A stretch of DNA of 64,000 nt from Bacteroides cutis (GTDB taxonomy: Bacteria; Bacteroidota; Bacteroidia; Bacteroidales; Bacteroidaceae): contig NZ_OEST01000005.1 in NCBI RefSeq assembly GCF_900241005.1, positions 248,001 through 312,000 on the forward strand. The letters are read 5' to 3'. Under the pieces are notes generated by a model. That model was not told the DNA's origin. It ran no database searches and saw only the letters and a program-made list of their open reading frames with translations. A program made the translations under genes and the position numbers. Positions 6,645 to 16,101 of this stretch are shown here, in pieces (positions within the stretch are counted from its first letter, which is position 1; each line of letters begins with the position of its first letter).

Positions 6645-9056
6645 ATGAAACACAAATTTATGATTGGGGTTTCCATCCTTTGCCTGGGATTGGCTGGAAA
6701 TCTACATGCGCAAAACAAGAAAATGTATCAAAAAGGGTGGATAGACTTCAACAAAAATGGAGTGAAGGATATCTATGAGGACCCGAATCAACCGGTGGAG
6801 AAACGTGTTGCCGACTTGCTCTCGCAAATGACGGTGGAAGAGAAAACTTGCCAGTTGGCTACTCTTTATGGTTATGGGCGAGTATTGAAAGACTCTCTGC
6901 CGACTGCCAACTGGAAAAATGAGATTTGGAAAGATGGTATAGCCAATATTGATGAAATGCTGAATGGGGTAGGTAAGAAGGCTTCACGGGTGCCCGATTT
7001 ACTGTATCCTTTCAGTAATCATGCCGAAGCCATTAATATTGTGCAACGTTGGTTCGTGGAAGAAACTCGTTTGGGAATTCCTGTGGATTTCAGTAACGAA
7101 GGTATTCATGGCTTGAACCATACAAAGGCAACTCCATTGCCGGCTCCTATCGCAATTGGAAGTACCTGGAACAAGGAACTTGTTTATCAGGCGGGAAGTA
7201 TTGCCGGAGAAGAGGCTAAGGCATTGGGATATACCAATGTGTATGCTCCTATTCTTGATGTGGTACGTGATCCGCGTTGGGGACGTACTTTGGAGTGCTA
7301 TGGAGAAGATCCTTATCTGATCGCTGCATTAGGAACACAAATGGTAAATGGTATCCAGTCTCATGGCGTGGCTTCTACCTTAAAACATTATGCTGTTTAC
7401 AGTGTGCCTAAAGGAGGGCGCGATGGCAATTGTCGTACTGACCCTCATGTGGCTCCACGAGAACTGCATCAGTTATTTTTGTATCCTTTCAAGAAAGTTA
7501 TTCAGAATGCGCATCCAATGGGAGTGATGAGTAGTTATAATGACTGGGATGGTGTACCCGTATCTGCCAGTTATTATTTTCTGACAGAATTGCTTCGTGA
7601 GGAGTATGGCTTTGATGGTTATGTGGTTAGCGACAGTGAGGCTGTAGAGTTTGTAAAGACTAAACATCATGTGGCGGATACATATGATGAGGCTGTACGT
7701 CAAGTATTGGAAGCTGGTTTGAATGTGCGTACGCATTTTACCAAACCTTCTGATTTTATTATGCCGGTTCGCCGACTTCTGGAGGAGAAGAAAATCTCGA
7801 TGGCTACCATTGACAAGCGGGTGGCAGAGGTGCTGAGTGTAAAATTCCGTTTGGGATTGTTTGACCATCCATACGTAGTGGATACAAAAGCTTCCGACAA
7901 GGTGGGAGGTGTAGACCGGAATATGGATTTTGTGAAGAAGATGCAACAGCAGGCTTTGGTTCTTTTGAAGAATGAAAATAACTTTCTTCCGCTGGATAAA
8001 CAGCAGGTAAAGAAAGTGTTGGTAACCGGTCCTTTGGCGGATGAGGATAACTTTATGACCAGCCGTTATGGCCCTAATAGGTTGGAAACTGTGACTGTAC
8101 TGGCAGGTTTACGTAATTATCTTAAAGGTACTGCTGAAGTGAATTATGTCAAAGGATGCGATATCGTAGATGCCGGATGGCCCTCAACGGAAATATTGCC
8201 TGTTCCCATGAACGAACAGGAGAAACAAGGAATTGCCGAAGCTGTGGCAAAGGCGAAGGAGAGTGATGTGATTATTGCCGTACTTGGTGAGGATGAATAT
8301 CGTACGGGTGAAAGTCGTTCTCGTACTTCACTTGATTTGCCGGGACGTCAACAACAATTGTTGGAGGCTTTGCACGCTACCGGAAAACCGGTAGTTCTGG
8401 TATTGGTGAATGGACAGCCGCTTACCATTAACTGGGCGGATGCTTATATTCCTGCAATCCTGGAGACGTGGTTCCCTGGTTGTCAGGGTGGAACGGTGAT
8501 TGCTGAGACATTGTTTGGCGAACATAATCCGGGTGGCAAACTGACGGTTACTTTCCCGAAGAGCGTGGGACAGATTGAACTGAATTTTCCCTTTAAACCG
8601 GGTTCACATGGCAAACAACCCAAGTCGGGACCTAATGGCTCCGGTTCGACCCGTGTTATCGGTGAGCTTTATCCATTCGGTTTTGGTTTGAGTTATACTT
8701 CTTTTGCTTATTCTAATCTGAAAGTTTCTCCGTTGCAACAACGTACACAGGGAGAATATACCGTAAAGGTGGATATAACGAATACCGGAAAACGGGCAGG
8801 TGATGAAATTGTACAGTTGTATATACGTGATAAGGTAAGTAGCGTAATTGCTTACGACTCAGAGTTAAGAGGCTTTGAGCGTATATCCCTTCAACCGGGT
8901 GAAACGAAACAGGTGACGTTTACTTTGAAGCCTGAGGATTTACAATTGTTGGATCGTAATATGAACTGGACGGTAGAACCGGGTGACTTTGAAATACTGG
9001 TTGGTGCTTCCAGCCAGGATATCCGACTGAAAGAAACGATTACAGCATTGCCTTGA
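6645..9056 (+). CDS. GH3 beta-glucosidase-type glycoside hydrolase
   Basis: The 803-aa protein has a signal peptide (ending LHAQ) and the three-part GH3 layout. The TIM-barrel domain carries the nucleophile motif YVVSDSEAVEF with Asp330; the alpha/beta sandwich domain includes EDEYRTGES; and a C-terminal fibronectin-III-like domain begins after YPFGFGLSYTSF. GH3 enzymes remove terminal beta-linked glucose, xylose or related sugars from oligosaccharides, here in the periplasm. The exact specificity cannot be read from sequence. It is probably co-transcribed with the preceding C45 hydrolase and converges with miaA. There is no SusC/D pair next to it. Confidence 0.9.
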   Translation: MKHKFMIGVSILCLGLAGNLHAQNKKMYQKGWIDFNKNGVKDIYEDPNQPVEKRVADLLSQMTVEEKTCQLATLYGYGRVLKDSLPTANWKNEIWKDGIANIDEMLNGVGKKASRVPDLLYPFSNHAEAINIVQRWFVEETRLGIPVDFSNEGIHGLNHTKATPLPAPIAIGSTWNKELVYQAGSIAGEEAKALGYTNVYAPILDVVRDPRWGRTLECYGEDPYLIAALGTQMVNGIQSHGVASTLKHYAVYSVPKGGRDGNCRTDPHVAPRELHQLFLYPFKKVIQNAHPMGVMSSYNDWDGVPVSASYYFLTELLREEYGFDGYVVSDSEAVEFVKTKHHVADTYDEAVRQVLEAGLNVRTHFTKPSDFIMPVRRLLEEKKISMATIDKRVAEVLSVKFRLGLFDHPYVVDTKASDKVGGVDRNMDFVKKMQQQALVLLKNENNFLPLDKQQVKKVLVTGPLADEDNFMTSRYGPNRLETVTVLAGLRNYLKGTAEVNYVKGCDIVDAGWPSTEILPVPMNEQEKQGIAEAVAKAKESDVIIAVLGEDEYRTGESRSRTSLDLPGRQQQLLEALHATGKPVVLVLVNGQPLTINWADAYIPAILETWFPGCQGGTVIAETLFGEHNPGGKLTVTFPKSVGQIELNFPFKPGSHGKQPKSGPNGSGSTRVIGELYPFGFGLSYTSFAYSNLKVSPLQQRTQGEYTVKVDITNTGKRAGDEIVQLYIRDKVSSVIAYDSELRGFERISLQPGETKQVTFTLKPEDLQLLDRNMNWTVEPGDFEILVGASSQDIRLKETITALP

Positions 9057-9111
9057 TGTCTTGTGCAAAAGTACGATAGGTTTGAGAAAGGAAAATCTAT
9101 TACAGTAGTCC

Positions 9112-10008
9112 TTATAACTGCGAACGGAGGTACATCAGTATCTCCGTTTCTTGTTCCGGATGAAACCAATGAATGTCTTGATCCCGTTTAAACCATGTCA
9201 TTTGTTTGCGGGAATAGATACGGGAGTTCTGCTGTATCTTTTCAATGGCAAAGGGCAATGTCCACTCACCGTCGAGGTACTTGAATATTTCCTTATAACC
9301 TACGGTATTCAGTGAATTTAGTGTTCGATATGGATAGACGCGACGTGCTTCTTCTACCAAACCGTCTGTTATCATTTGTTCTACCCGACGGTTGATGCGC
9401 TGGTAAAGTTCTTCTCGGTCGCGTGTAAGTCCGATTTTGATGATACGGAAAGAACGTTCTTTTTTTTGTTGGGTACGAAAGGAGGTATAAGTTTTTCCCG
9501 TCATATAACAGATTTCCAACGCATGAACGACACGTTTGGGATTCTTTAGATCTACAATTTTATAATATTCAGGATCGAGTAGCTTTAGTTCGGAACATAG
9601 TCTTTCCAGTCCTTCCGTTTCATATTTGTATAACATCAGTTGGCGAGTCTCGGTGTCCACGGTCGGTATGTCGTCAATACCTTTACAGATAGCATCTACA
9701 TACATCATTGAACCACCTGTCAGTAATACAGTATCATGTTCCGTGAATAGAGTTCCCAAGAGTTGTAGTGCTTCAGCTTCATATTGGGCGGCACTATAGT
9801 AATCTGTCAACTTAAGGGTGCCGACGAAATAATGCTGCACTCGTTGTAACTGTTCGTGAGTAGGAGCGGCTGTACCTATCTTCAAGTCTGCATAGAGTTG
9901 TCTGGAATCGGCAGAGACTATGCAGGTATGGAATTGTTCTGCCAATCGAAGGCTTAGTTCTGTTTTGCCTACTCCGGTAGGACCGATAAGTACTATCAAC
10001 GTTTTCAT
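9112..10008 (-). CDS. miaA: tRNA dimethylallyltransferase
   Basis: The 298-aa protein transfers a dimethylallyl group to A37 of tRNAs that read UNN codons. It shows the P-loop GPTGVGKT near the N-terminus, [18 protein letters not shown], and [20 protein letters not shown], all typical of MiaA. I chose ATG 10008; a GTG seven codons upstream lies inside the hairpin element at 10021-10093. It is the last gene of the lpxD-lpxC/fabZ-lpxA-orf run, separated from it by that element. Confidence 0.95.
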   Translation of the reverse strand: MKTLIVLIGPTGVGKTELSLRLAEQFHTCIVSADSRQLYADLKIGTAAPTHEQLQRVQHYFVGTLKLTDYYSAAQYEAEALQLLGTLFTEHDTVLLTGGSMMYVDAICKGIDDIPTVDTETRQLMLYKYETEGLERLCSELKLLDPEYYKIVDLKNPKRVVHALEICYMTGKTYTSFRTQQKKERSFRIIKIGLTRDREELYQRINRRVEQMITDGLVEEARRVYPYRTLNSLNTVGYKEIFKYLDGEWTLPFAIEKIQQNSRIYSRKQMTWFKRDQDIHWFHPEQETEILMYLRSQL

Positions 10009-10020
10009 ACGTAAAAATGA

Positions 10021-10093
10021 TTTAGGCACGGATTATACGGATACACACGGCTTTATTTTGATATCCGTGAAATCCGTGTAATCCGTGCCTAAA
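10021..10093. repeat. About 73-bp inverted-repeat element (copy 1)
   Basis: The 22-bp ends 10021-10042 and 10072-10093 are inverted copies with one transition (TTTAGGCACGGATTA... at each end). The interior contains further ATCCGTG motifs. It lies just upstream of miaA. A related element with the same ends is at 30850-30925. It would form a strong RNA hairpin; MITE-like or REP-like origin is inferred. Confidence 0.8.
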
Positions 10094-10149
10094 TATAGAT
10101 TTATAACTTTAACGATTTTTTTTATTGGAATTCTTAACTTTCAACAGAA

Positions 10150-10710
10150 TTAGAATTTATCTTCTTCGTAAGGAATCTCTCCGGTACCATCATCCAAACC
10201 ACCGAAACCTTCTTTATCGAAGTCTTCCATGTCGAAATCCTGATCGCCATAAAAATTCTCATCCAGATCAAGTGAACCGTTGTTAGCGGTCATTTCTTCA
10301 AAGTCAATCGTTTGCTTAGGAGCTTCACCTTCTTTCTTTGTACATTTGGCACCGGTCATTTCTTTACCGGTGATAATCTCGGAAAGTTCGATAAAGAAAC
10401 AACGTTCTGTCATATAATCGAAGACATAAAGCAACTTCTGCTTTTCATCTTCTACCAGCTCGCTGATTGGGGTTTCTTTCATTACCCAACTATCCATTTC
10501 AGGATTATCGTCCATTTCTTCAAGGGTGATTTCCTTCTCTTTTTCCCAGTCATCATCGCAGATGAAGAAAGACGTCATCTGATCATTGGTGTAACCCACT
10601 GATTTTAGGATAGCTTCGTGAAAATTGTAGAATGTAGCTTCCGGGTCTATTTGTATTTCTCTTACGAAGTCATCTACTTCGTCGGAGATGATTGTAAATC
10701 TATATATCAT
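10150..10710 (-). CDS. Acidic pRiA4b ORF-3-like protein of unknown function
   Basis: The 186-aa protein opens with MIYRFTIISDEVDDFVREI and contains FYNFHEAILKSVGY and WVMKETPISELV, the pattern of the plasmid pRiA4b ORF-3-like family. The C-terminal 60 residues are very rich in Asp, Glu and Gly (DQDFDMEDFDKEGF) and look disordered. No enzymatic residues are recognised. It starts 14 bp after the lpxA stop, so it belongs to the lipid A operon transcript. Function unknown. Confidence 0.7.
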   Translation of the reverse strand: MIYRFTIISDEVDDFVREIQIDPEATFYNFHEAILKSVGYTNDQMTSFFICDDDWEKEKEITLEEMDDNPEMDSWVMKETPISELVEDEKQKLLYVFDYMTERCFFIELSEIITGKEMTGAKCTKKEGEAPKQTIDFEEMTANNGSLDLDENFYGDQDFDMEDFDKEGFGGLDDGTGEIPYEEDKF

Positions 10711-10724
10711 AATATTAATTTTTT

Positions 10725-11501
10725 TTATTTTCCTGCGGGGATAATACCACGAGTTGATTTGCGTATGAAATCTACAATATAACTTATTTCGGGAGTTATT
10801 TCCATTTCGTCTTCAATCTTTTTCAGAGCATCTGTATTGTTCAGACCGCTTTGATAGATAATACGGTACGCATTATGGATGCTTTCGATAGTCTCATTGG
10901 AGAAACCACGACGACGTAATCCTACAATGTTGATACCGGCATAACAAATCGGTTCCCGTCCTGCTATGATGTATGGAGGGATATCTTTGCTAAAACGGCA
11001 GCCACCTTGTATCATACCATATCCTGCCACATGGCAAAACTGGTGCATCAATACGTTGGCACTGATAATAGCATTGTCGTCTATAACTATTTCACCTGCC
11101 ATTTTGGTGGAATTACCTATGATACAATAGTTACCTATAATTGCATCATGCGCTACGTGAACACTTTCCATCAATAGGTTATTGTTGCCAACAATCGTTC
11201 TTCCTTTGGCAGCCGTTCCCCGATTGATGGTCACATTCTCACGGATAATGTTGTTGTCACCTATTTCAGCAGTACTTTCTTCTCCTCTGAACTTCAGGTC
11301 TTGTGGAATGGCACCTATCACCGCTCCAGGGAAGATCGTATTTCCATTACCGATACGTGTACCGTATAGAATGTTGGCATTAGCCATGATCTTATTGTTA
11401 TCACCGATTACCACATTCTTGTCAATGAAAACAAAAGGAGCAATCTCTACGTTTTCCCCGATTTGGGCTTCGGGATGAATATACGCTAAGGGACTTATCA
11501 T
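10725..11501 (-). CDS. lpxA: UDP-N-acetylglucosamine O-acyltransferase
   Basis: The 258-aa protein carries out the first step of lipid A synthesis, 3-O-acylation of UDP-GlcNAc from acyl-ACP, in the cytosol. It is a left-handed beta helix of hexapeptide repeats (HPEAQIGENVEIAPFVFI). The catalytic-His region is ESVHVAHDAIIGN, and the C-terminal helical part contains LRRRGFS. It lies 7 bp after lpxC-fabZ and is co-transcribed with lpxD. Confidence 0.95.
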   Translation of the reverse strand: MISPLAYIHPEAQIGENVEIAPFVFIDKNVVIGDNNKIMANANILYGTRIGNGNTIFPGAVIGAIPQDLKFRGEESTAEIGDNNIIRENVTINRGTAAKGRTIVGNNNLLMESVHVAHDAIIGNYCIIGNSTKMAGEIVIDDNAIISANVLMHQFCHVAGYGMIQGGCRFSKDIPPYIIAGREPICYAGINIVGLRRRGFSNETIESIHNAYRIIYQSGLNNTDALKKIEDEMEITPEISYIVDFIRKSTRGIIPAGK

Positions 11502-11508
11502 AATTAAT

Positions 11509-12894
11509 TTACTTGTTTTTTACTATTTGTGCCATAAATTCTGCTTCGCAAACTACTTTTTCGCCTACAAATACATAACCTTTCATGGTAGAAATACCTC
11601 GACGGATGGGAGCCAGTAATTCAACGCGGAAAATCAATGTATCTCCCGGTACTACTTTCTGACGGAATTTTACACCGTCAATCTTCATAAAATAGGTAGA
11701 ATAACGTTCTGGTTCGTCCACAGAGTTCAACACGAGCAAACCACCAGTCTGTGCCATGGCCTCTACCTGCAATACACCCGGCATTACCGGTTCTTGCGGG
11801 AAATGTCCCTGAAAGAAAGGTTCGTTTCCTGTTACATTTTTAATACCTACTATATAATTGGCGCCGATTTCAATCACTTTATCTACCAATTGGAATGGGT
11901 AGCGGTGAGGCAACAATTCACGAATACGGTTTACATCCATAACCGGTTCACGATTGCAGTCATAAGTAGGAGCCTGTATTTCATGCAAACGGATTTCCTT
12001 ACGCATCTGGCGGGCAAACTTATTGTTGATGGTATGTCCTGGACGAGTTGCAATTATACGTCCTTTGATGGGTTTACCTATCAGGGCCAAATCACCGATG
12101 ACATCCAATAATTTGTGACGTGCACATTCATTAGGCCATACTAACGGTTTATGGTTGATGTAGCCCAACTGCTTGGCATTCATGTGAGGAACACCCATAA
12201 CATCGGCAAGTTTATCGTATGCATCTTGTTCCATTTCGCGTTCGTAGATTACGATGGCATTATCTAAGTCACCCCCTTTGATGAGACCGGCTTGCAACAA
12301 CGGTTCTATTTCGCGTACGAATACAAAGGTACGGCTGGCCGCTACTTCATCTTTGAATTTTGCCATATCTTCCAGAGTGGCAAATTGGTTGGGGATGATG
12401 GTAGAATCATACGATACCAATACATTCAAACTAAAATTCTCGTCCGGTAATACGATGATGGAAGAACCGGTTGCATCGTCGCGGAATTCAATTTTGGATT
12501 TGATAATATAGAAATCTTTAACGGCATTTTGTTCTACTGTACCTACGCGTTCTATTTCACTGACATAATATTGGGCACTTCCATCTAAAATAGGGAATTC
12601 CGGTCCGTTTACCTGGATTAGGCAGTTATCTATACCCAATGCATAAAGGGCTGCCATACCGTGCTCAATGGTACTTACTTTTACTCCGTTTTTGGAGAGT
12701 ACGGTGCCACGAGTCGTTTCTGTCACATTATCAGCTACCGCATCGATGATCGGTTGTCCTTCCACATCGATACGTTGAATTTTATATCCGTGATTATCTG
12801 GAGCAGGATTAAAAGTAACGATCAGGTCAAGTCCCGTATGAAGACCTTTCCCACTGAGTGAAAAGCTATCTTTCAGAGTCTTTTGTTTCAACAT
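11509..12894 (-). CDS. lpxC-fabZ: LpxC-FabZ fusion: UDP-3-O-acyl-GlcNAc deacetylase / 3-hydroxyacyl-ACP dehydratase
   Basis: The 461-aa protein has two domains. Residues 1 to about 310 are LpxC, the zinc deacetylase that commits to lipid A, with zinc-ligand regions STIEHGMAAL and KLLDVIGDLALIG. Residues about 320-461 are FabZ, a hot-dog dehydratase of fatty-acid elongation, with LLPHRYPFQLVDKV and the catalytic His in FFQGHFPQEPVMPGVLQVEA. The fusion is normal for Bacteroidota and couples lipid A commitment to acyl-chain supply. It lies between lpxD and lpxA with 3- and 7-bp gaps. Confidence 0.96.
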   Translation of the reverse strand: MLKQKTLKDSFSLSGKGLHTGLDLIVTFNPAPDNHGYKIQRIDVEGQPIIDAVADNVTETTRGTVLSKNGVKVSTIEHGMAALYALGIDNCLIQVNGPEFPILDGSAQYYVSEIERVGTVEQNAVKDFYIIKSKIEFRDDATGSSIIVLPDENFSLNVLVSYDSTIIPNQFATLEDMAKFKDEVAASRTFVFVREIEPLLQAGLIKGGDLDNAIVIYEREMEQDAYDKLADVMGVPHMNAKQLGYINHKPLVWPNECARHKLLDVIGDLALIGKPIKGRIIATRPGHTINNKFARQMRKEIRLHEIQAPTYDCNREPVMDVNRIRELLPHRYPFQLVDKVIEIGANYIVGIKNVTGNEPFFQGHFPQEPVMPGVLQVEAMAQTGGLLVLNSVDEPERYSTYFMKIDGVKFRQKVVPGDTLIFRVELLAPIRRGISTMKGYVFVGEKVVCEAEFMAQIVKNK

Positions 12895-12897
12895 TGG

Positions 12898-13938
12898 TTA
12901 CTTATTTAATTGTTGTTTCAATTCATTTAATTCTTTACGGAGTGCATTCAGTTCAAAATACATATCGGGTAACTTGCGGAATACGGATTGTGACTTGAAG
13001 TAAGGTTTCATCTCCATAGGTGGTGTGCCAATAAGTTGACTACCTTCCTTGATACTACTGGGAACACCCGATTGTGCACCAAGGTTCACTTTATTTCCAA
13101 TATGGATATGGCCTGCTACGCCAACTTGGCCACCAAGCATACACCATTCTCCCACTTTGGTAGAACCTGCAATACCTACTTGAGCTGCCATTACAGTGTG
13201 TGAACCTATTTCGTCATTATGAGCCACTTGTACTAAATTGTCAAGTTTTACACCGCTATGTACAATGGTTGCTCCCATTGTGGCACGATCTACACAAGTA
13301 TTCGCACCGATTTCTACATTATCTTCCAGTATTGTGATACCGATTTGGGGGATTTTTTCATAACCTTCGGGAGTAGGAGCAAAACCGAAACCGTCTGCTC
13401 CGATAACGCAACCGGCATGCAAAATACAACGATTACCTACACGACAGTCGTGATAGATGGTAGCATTGGCATAAATAATGCAATCATTACCTACTTTGGC
13501 ACCACTTCCAATAGTGGCGTGAGGATGTATCACCGTATTATCTCCGACTTCTGCATATTCGCCGACACAAGCAAACGGAGCAATGTAAACATCCTTTCCT
13601 ATCTTAGCTGTTTCAGCAACGAAAGCACGTGAATCGATACCCACACGCTTGGGTTTACTTTGTTCATAAAGATTGAGCAATTTGGCAAGGCTTTCATAGG
13701 CATTATCTACCTTTATAAGAGTTGCTTTCACCTCTTGTCCGGGAACAAAATCCTTGTTTACTAACACGATACTCGACCGCGTTTCGTATATATACGGGGT
13801 ATATTTGGGATTGGAGAGGAAAGAGATTGCTCCAGGTATTCCTTCTTCGATCTTAGCGAAGGTGTGCACGGTTGCATTCTCATCCCCAACGATTTCTCCT
13901 TGGATAAATGTTGCAATTTGTTTAGCAGAGAACTCCAT
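12898..13938 (-). CDS. lpxD: UDP-3-O-acylglucosamine N-acyltransferase
   Basis: The 346-aa protein carries out the third lipid A step, N-acylation. It has an N-terminal uridine-binding domain (about 1-100), a left-handed beta helix (about 100-310) with the catalytic-His region [11 protein letters not shown], and a C-terminal helix rich in Lys, Glu and Leu. It is the first lpx gene of the cluster, 78 bp downstream of the HD-domain gene. ATG 13938 is the natural start. Confidence 0.95.
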   Translation of the reverse strand: MEFSAKQIATFIQGEIVGDENATVHTFAKIEEGIPGAISFLSNPKYTPYIYETRSSIVLVNKDFVPGQEVKATLIKVDNAYESLAKLLNLYEQSKPKRVGIDSRAFVAETAKIGKDVYIAPFACVGEYAEVGDNTVIHPHATIGSGAKVGNDCIIYANATIYHDCRVGNRCILHAGCVIGADGFGFAPTPEGYEKIPQIGITILEDNVEIGANTCVDRATMGATIVHSGVKLDNLVQVAHNDEIGSHTVMAAQVGIAGSTKVGEWCMLGGQVGVAGHIHIGNKVNLGAQSGVPSSIKEGSQLIGTPPMEMKPYFKSQSVFRKLPDMYFELNALRKELNELKQQLNK

Positions 13939-14016
13939 GTCTTATTATTGTTAGATGGTTTCAAAACACAAATAACGGACTTTTTTTTTATATTTCCTTG
14001 TCCTACGATGAATATT

Positions 14017-15249
14017 TTATACTTGCTTATGCAAACGTTGGTAACATAAGTAGTACTTTTTTACCTTTTTCGATAGTAAAGAGATATTGAGCATATCCGA
14101 TGCTTCTGCAATATTCTTGATGGAACCATCATTATAGAGAATATCAATACTGTCATCTGCGGGGTCATACATATTCTTTTCGATGCTGGGGGTAGAGATG
14201 AAATATCTCGCTTCGGAGAGAGGAATGTTCAGTTGTTCACTGATTTGTAAAGTCAGCTCTTTTTTCCGTTCTTCGCTGATAGGTTCAGCAGAAATTTCCA
14301 CTTTGAAGATATTACGGTTAATCATACCTAAGCTTAGGGTAGATAATACTTTATCGGTATGTGAACTCCATACTTTCAATGCTGTCCAGATATCGTTATC
14401 GTCCAGTTGGATGAAATATTCCAAACAATCGGGGGTGTTATAGAATGTATTCCGGTTGATATCGTTGTAAAGGAAAAATCTCAGGGCAGGAGGTGCAAAC
14501 AGTTCTACACCTTGACTTGCCAGCTCCTTAGCGCGTAACAGGGTACTGATAAGCATTTTTTCGTATGCTACCGAAGTCTTATGAAGATATACTTGCCAGT
14601 ACATCAGGCGGCGGGCTGTGAGGAAATTCTCAATGGAATAGATACCTTTAGACTCCACTACAAGATGATCATCTTTTACATCAAGCATCTTGATGATACG
14701 TGCCGAACCAATATTACCCTCTGTGACACCAGTGTAGAAACTGTCACGGCGCAGATAGTCGAGCCGGTCCATATCCAACTGACCGCTTACCAATTGGTGG
14801 AGGAAACGTTTGGGATATTCATCTTTGAAGATTTGGATGGCAAGAGTTAGTTGCCCGTTCATTTCCTTGTTGATCCGTTCCATCAACATTAGGGAAATAT
14901 CTTCATGGGATACACCGCGGACGATCGTATCTTCCAATACATGAGAGAAAGGACCATGCCCAATATCATGCATCAGGATAGCTGCCTGGACGGCTTCCGC
15001 TTCACTGTCGAAGATAAAGTTTCCTTTACTGGCAAGGTTTTGAATAGCTTCACTCATCAGATAGAAAGCTCCTAGAGAATGTTGAAACCGCGTGTGCTGC
15101 GCACCCGGATATACAACAGATGACAAACCCACCTGCTTGATACGGTTTAAACGTTGTAGAAGGGGATGCCGTACGATATCATACAACAACCCCTTTGGAA
15201 TATTGATGAACCCGAAAACTGGGTCATTTATGATTTTTCTTTCGAACAC
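14017..15249 (-). CDS. HD-domain phosphohydrolase (SAMHD1/dGTPase-like)
   Basis: The 410-aa protein has an HD metal-binding domain. The sequence shows HTRFQHSLGAFYL, then ILMHDIGHGPFSHVLE with the HD pair, and later LDMDRLDYLRRDSFYTG, which supplies the distal Asp. This is the order seen in YdhJ/SAMHD1-like enzymes, which hydrolyse nucleoside triphosphates. The substrate is unproven. It lies 11 bp after pyrF and upstream of lpxD, in a compact - strand operon. Confidence 0.85.
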   Translation of the reverse strand: MFERKIINDPVFGFINIPKGLLYDIVRHPLLQRLNRIKQVGLSSVVYPGAQHTRFQHSLGAFYLMSEAIQNLASKGNFIFDSEAEAVQAAILMHDIGHGPFSHVLEDTIVRGVSHEDISLMLMERINKEMNGQLTLAIQIFKDEYPKRFLHQLVSGQLDMDRLDYLRRDSFYTGVTEGNIGSARIIKMLDVKDDHLVVESKGIYSIENFLTARRLMYWQVYLHKTSVAYEKMLISTLLRAKELASQGVELFAPPALRFFLYNDINRNTFYNTPDCLEYFIQLDDNDIWTALKVWSSHTDKVLSTLSLGMINRNIFKVEISAEPISEERKKELTLQISEQLNIPLSEARYFISTPSIEKNMYDPADDSIDILYNDGSIKNIAEASDMLNISLLSKKVKKYYLCYQRLHKQV

Positions 15250-15260
15250 GTTGTTATTGG

Positions 15261-16082
15261 TTAACAGTTGATTAGCAACTTTTCCATTTGTGCTTGTACT
15301 TCTTGTGCGGCTTTGCGGCTGGCAGCGGCAAAGTTCTCTGTCTTATCCACATAGATGATACCACGGCTAGAGTTTACAATCAGTCCGCAGGTTTTATTCA
15401 TACCATATTTGCAAACTTCTTCCAAAGAACCACCTTGTGCACCGATACCTGGAACCAGCAGGAAGTGTTCGGGAGCAATCTTGCGGATATCTTCGAATGC
15501 ACGACCTTGTGTAGCACCTACTACATACATCATTTGTTCGTCATTTGCCCATTCTTGTGATTTGCGCAGAACTTTTTCAAAAAGACGTTCGCCGGTTTTA
15601 TCTTCTGTCAATTGGAAATCGTGAGAACCTTTATTACTGGTGAGTGCAAGCAAAATGACCCACTTTCCTTCGTAAGTGAGGAATGGGGTAACACTGTCTT
15701 CGCCCATATAAGGTGCTACGGTTACTGAATCGATATCCAGTTCTTCGAAAAATGTACGGGCATACATAGCGGATGTATTTCCTATATCCCCACGCTTGGC
15801 ATCGGCAATAATAAATTGATCGGGATAGTTCTGTTTGATGTAATTTACCGTCTTTTCAAAAGCAATCCAACCTTTTACCCCCATGCTTTCATAGAAAGCG
15901 AGATTTGGTTTGTAGGCAATACAGAGGTCGGCGGTTGCATCGATTATCGCCTTATTGAAAACGAAGATGGGATCCTCTTCCTTCAATAAGTGTTCGGGGA
16001 TTTTTTTGATGTCTGTATCCAAACCTACGCAAAGAAATGATCTTTTGCGTTTGATATTTTCAAAAAGTTCTTGTTTATTCAT
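15261..16082 (-). CDS. pyrF: Orotidine-5'-phosphate decarboxylase
   Basis: The 273-aa protein converts OMP to UMP, the last step of de novo pyrimidine synthesis. Its length and motifs are those of the group 2 type. The N-terminal FLCVGLDTD and the active-site segment [18 protein letters not shown] carry the Lys/Asp residues, and VPGIGAQGG is the phosphate-binding loop. It lies between the DUF4153 gene and the HD-domain gene. Confidence 0.95.
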   Translation of the reverse strand: MNKQELFENIKRKRSFLCVGLDTDIKKIPEHLLKEEDPIFVFNKAIIDATADLCIAYKPNLAFYESMGVKGWIAFEKTVNYIKQNYPDQFIIADAKRGDIGNTSAMYARTFFEELDIDSVTVAPYMGEDSVTPFLTYEGKWVILLALTSNKGSHDFQLTEDKTGERLFEKVLRKSQEWANDEQMMYVVGATQGRAFEDIRKIAPEHFLLVPGIGAQGGSLEEVCKYGMNKTCGLIVNSSRGIIYVDKTENFAAASRKAAQEVQAQMEKLLINC

Positions 16083-16101
16083 CTCGGATATTTTTTTATG
16101 T

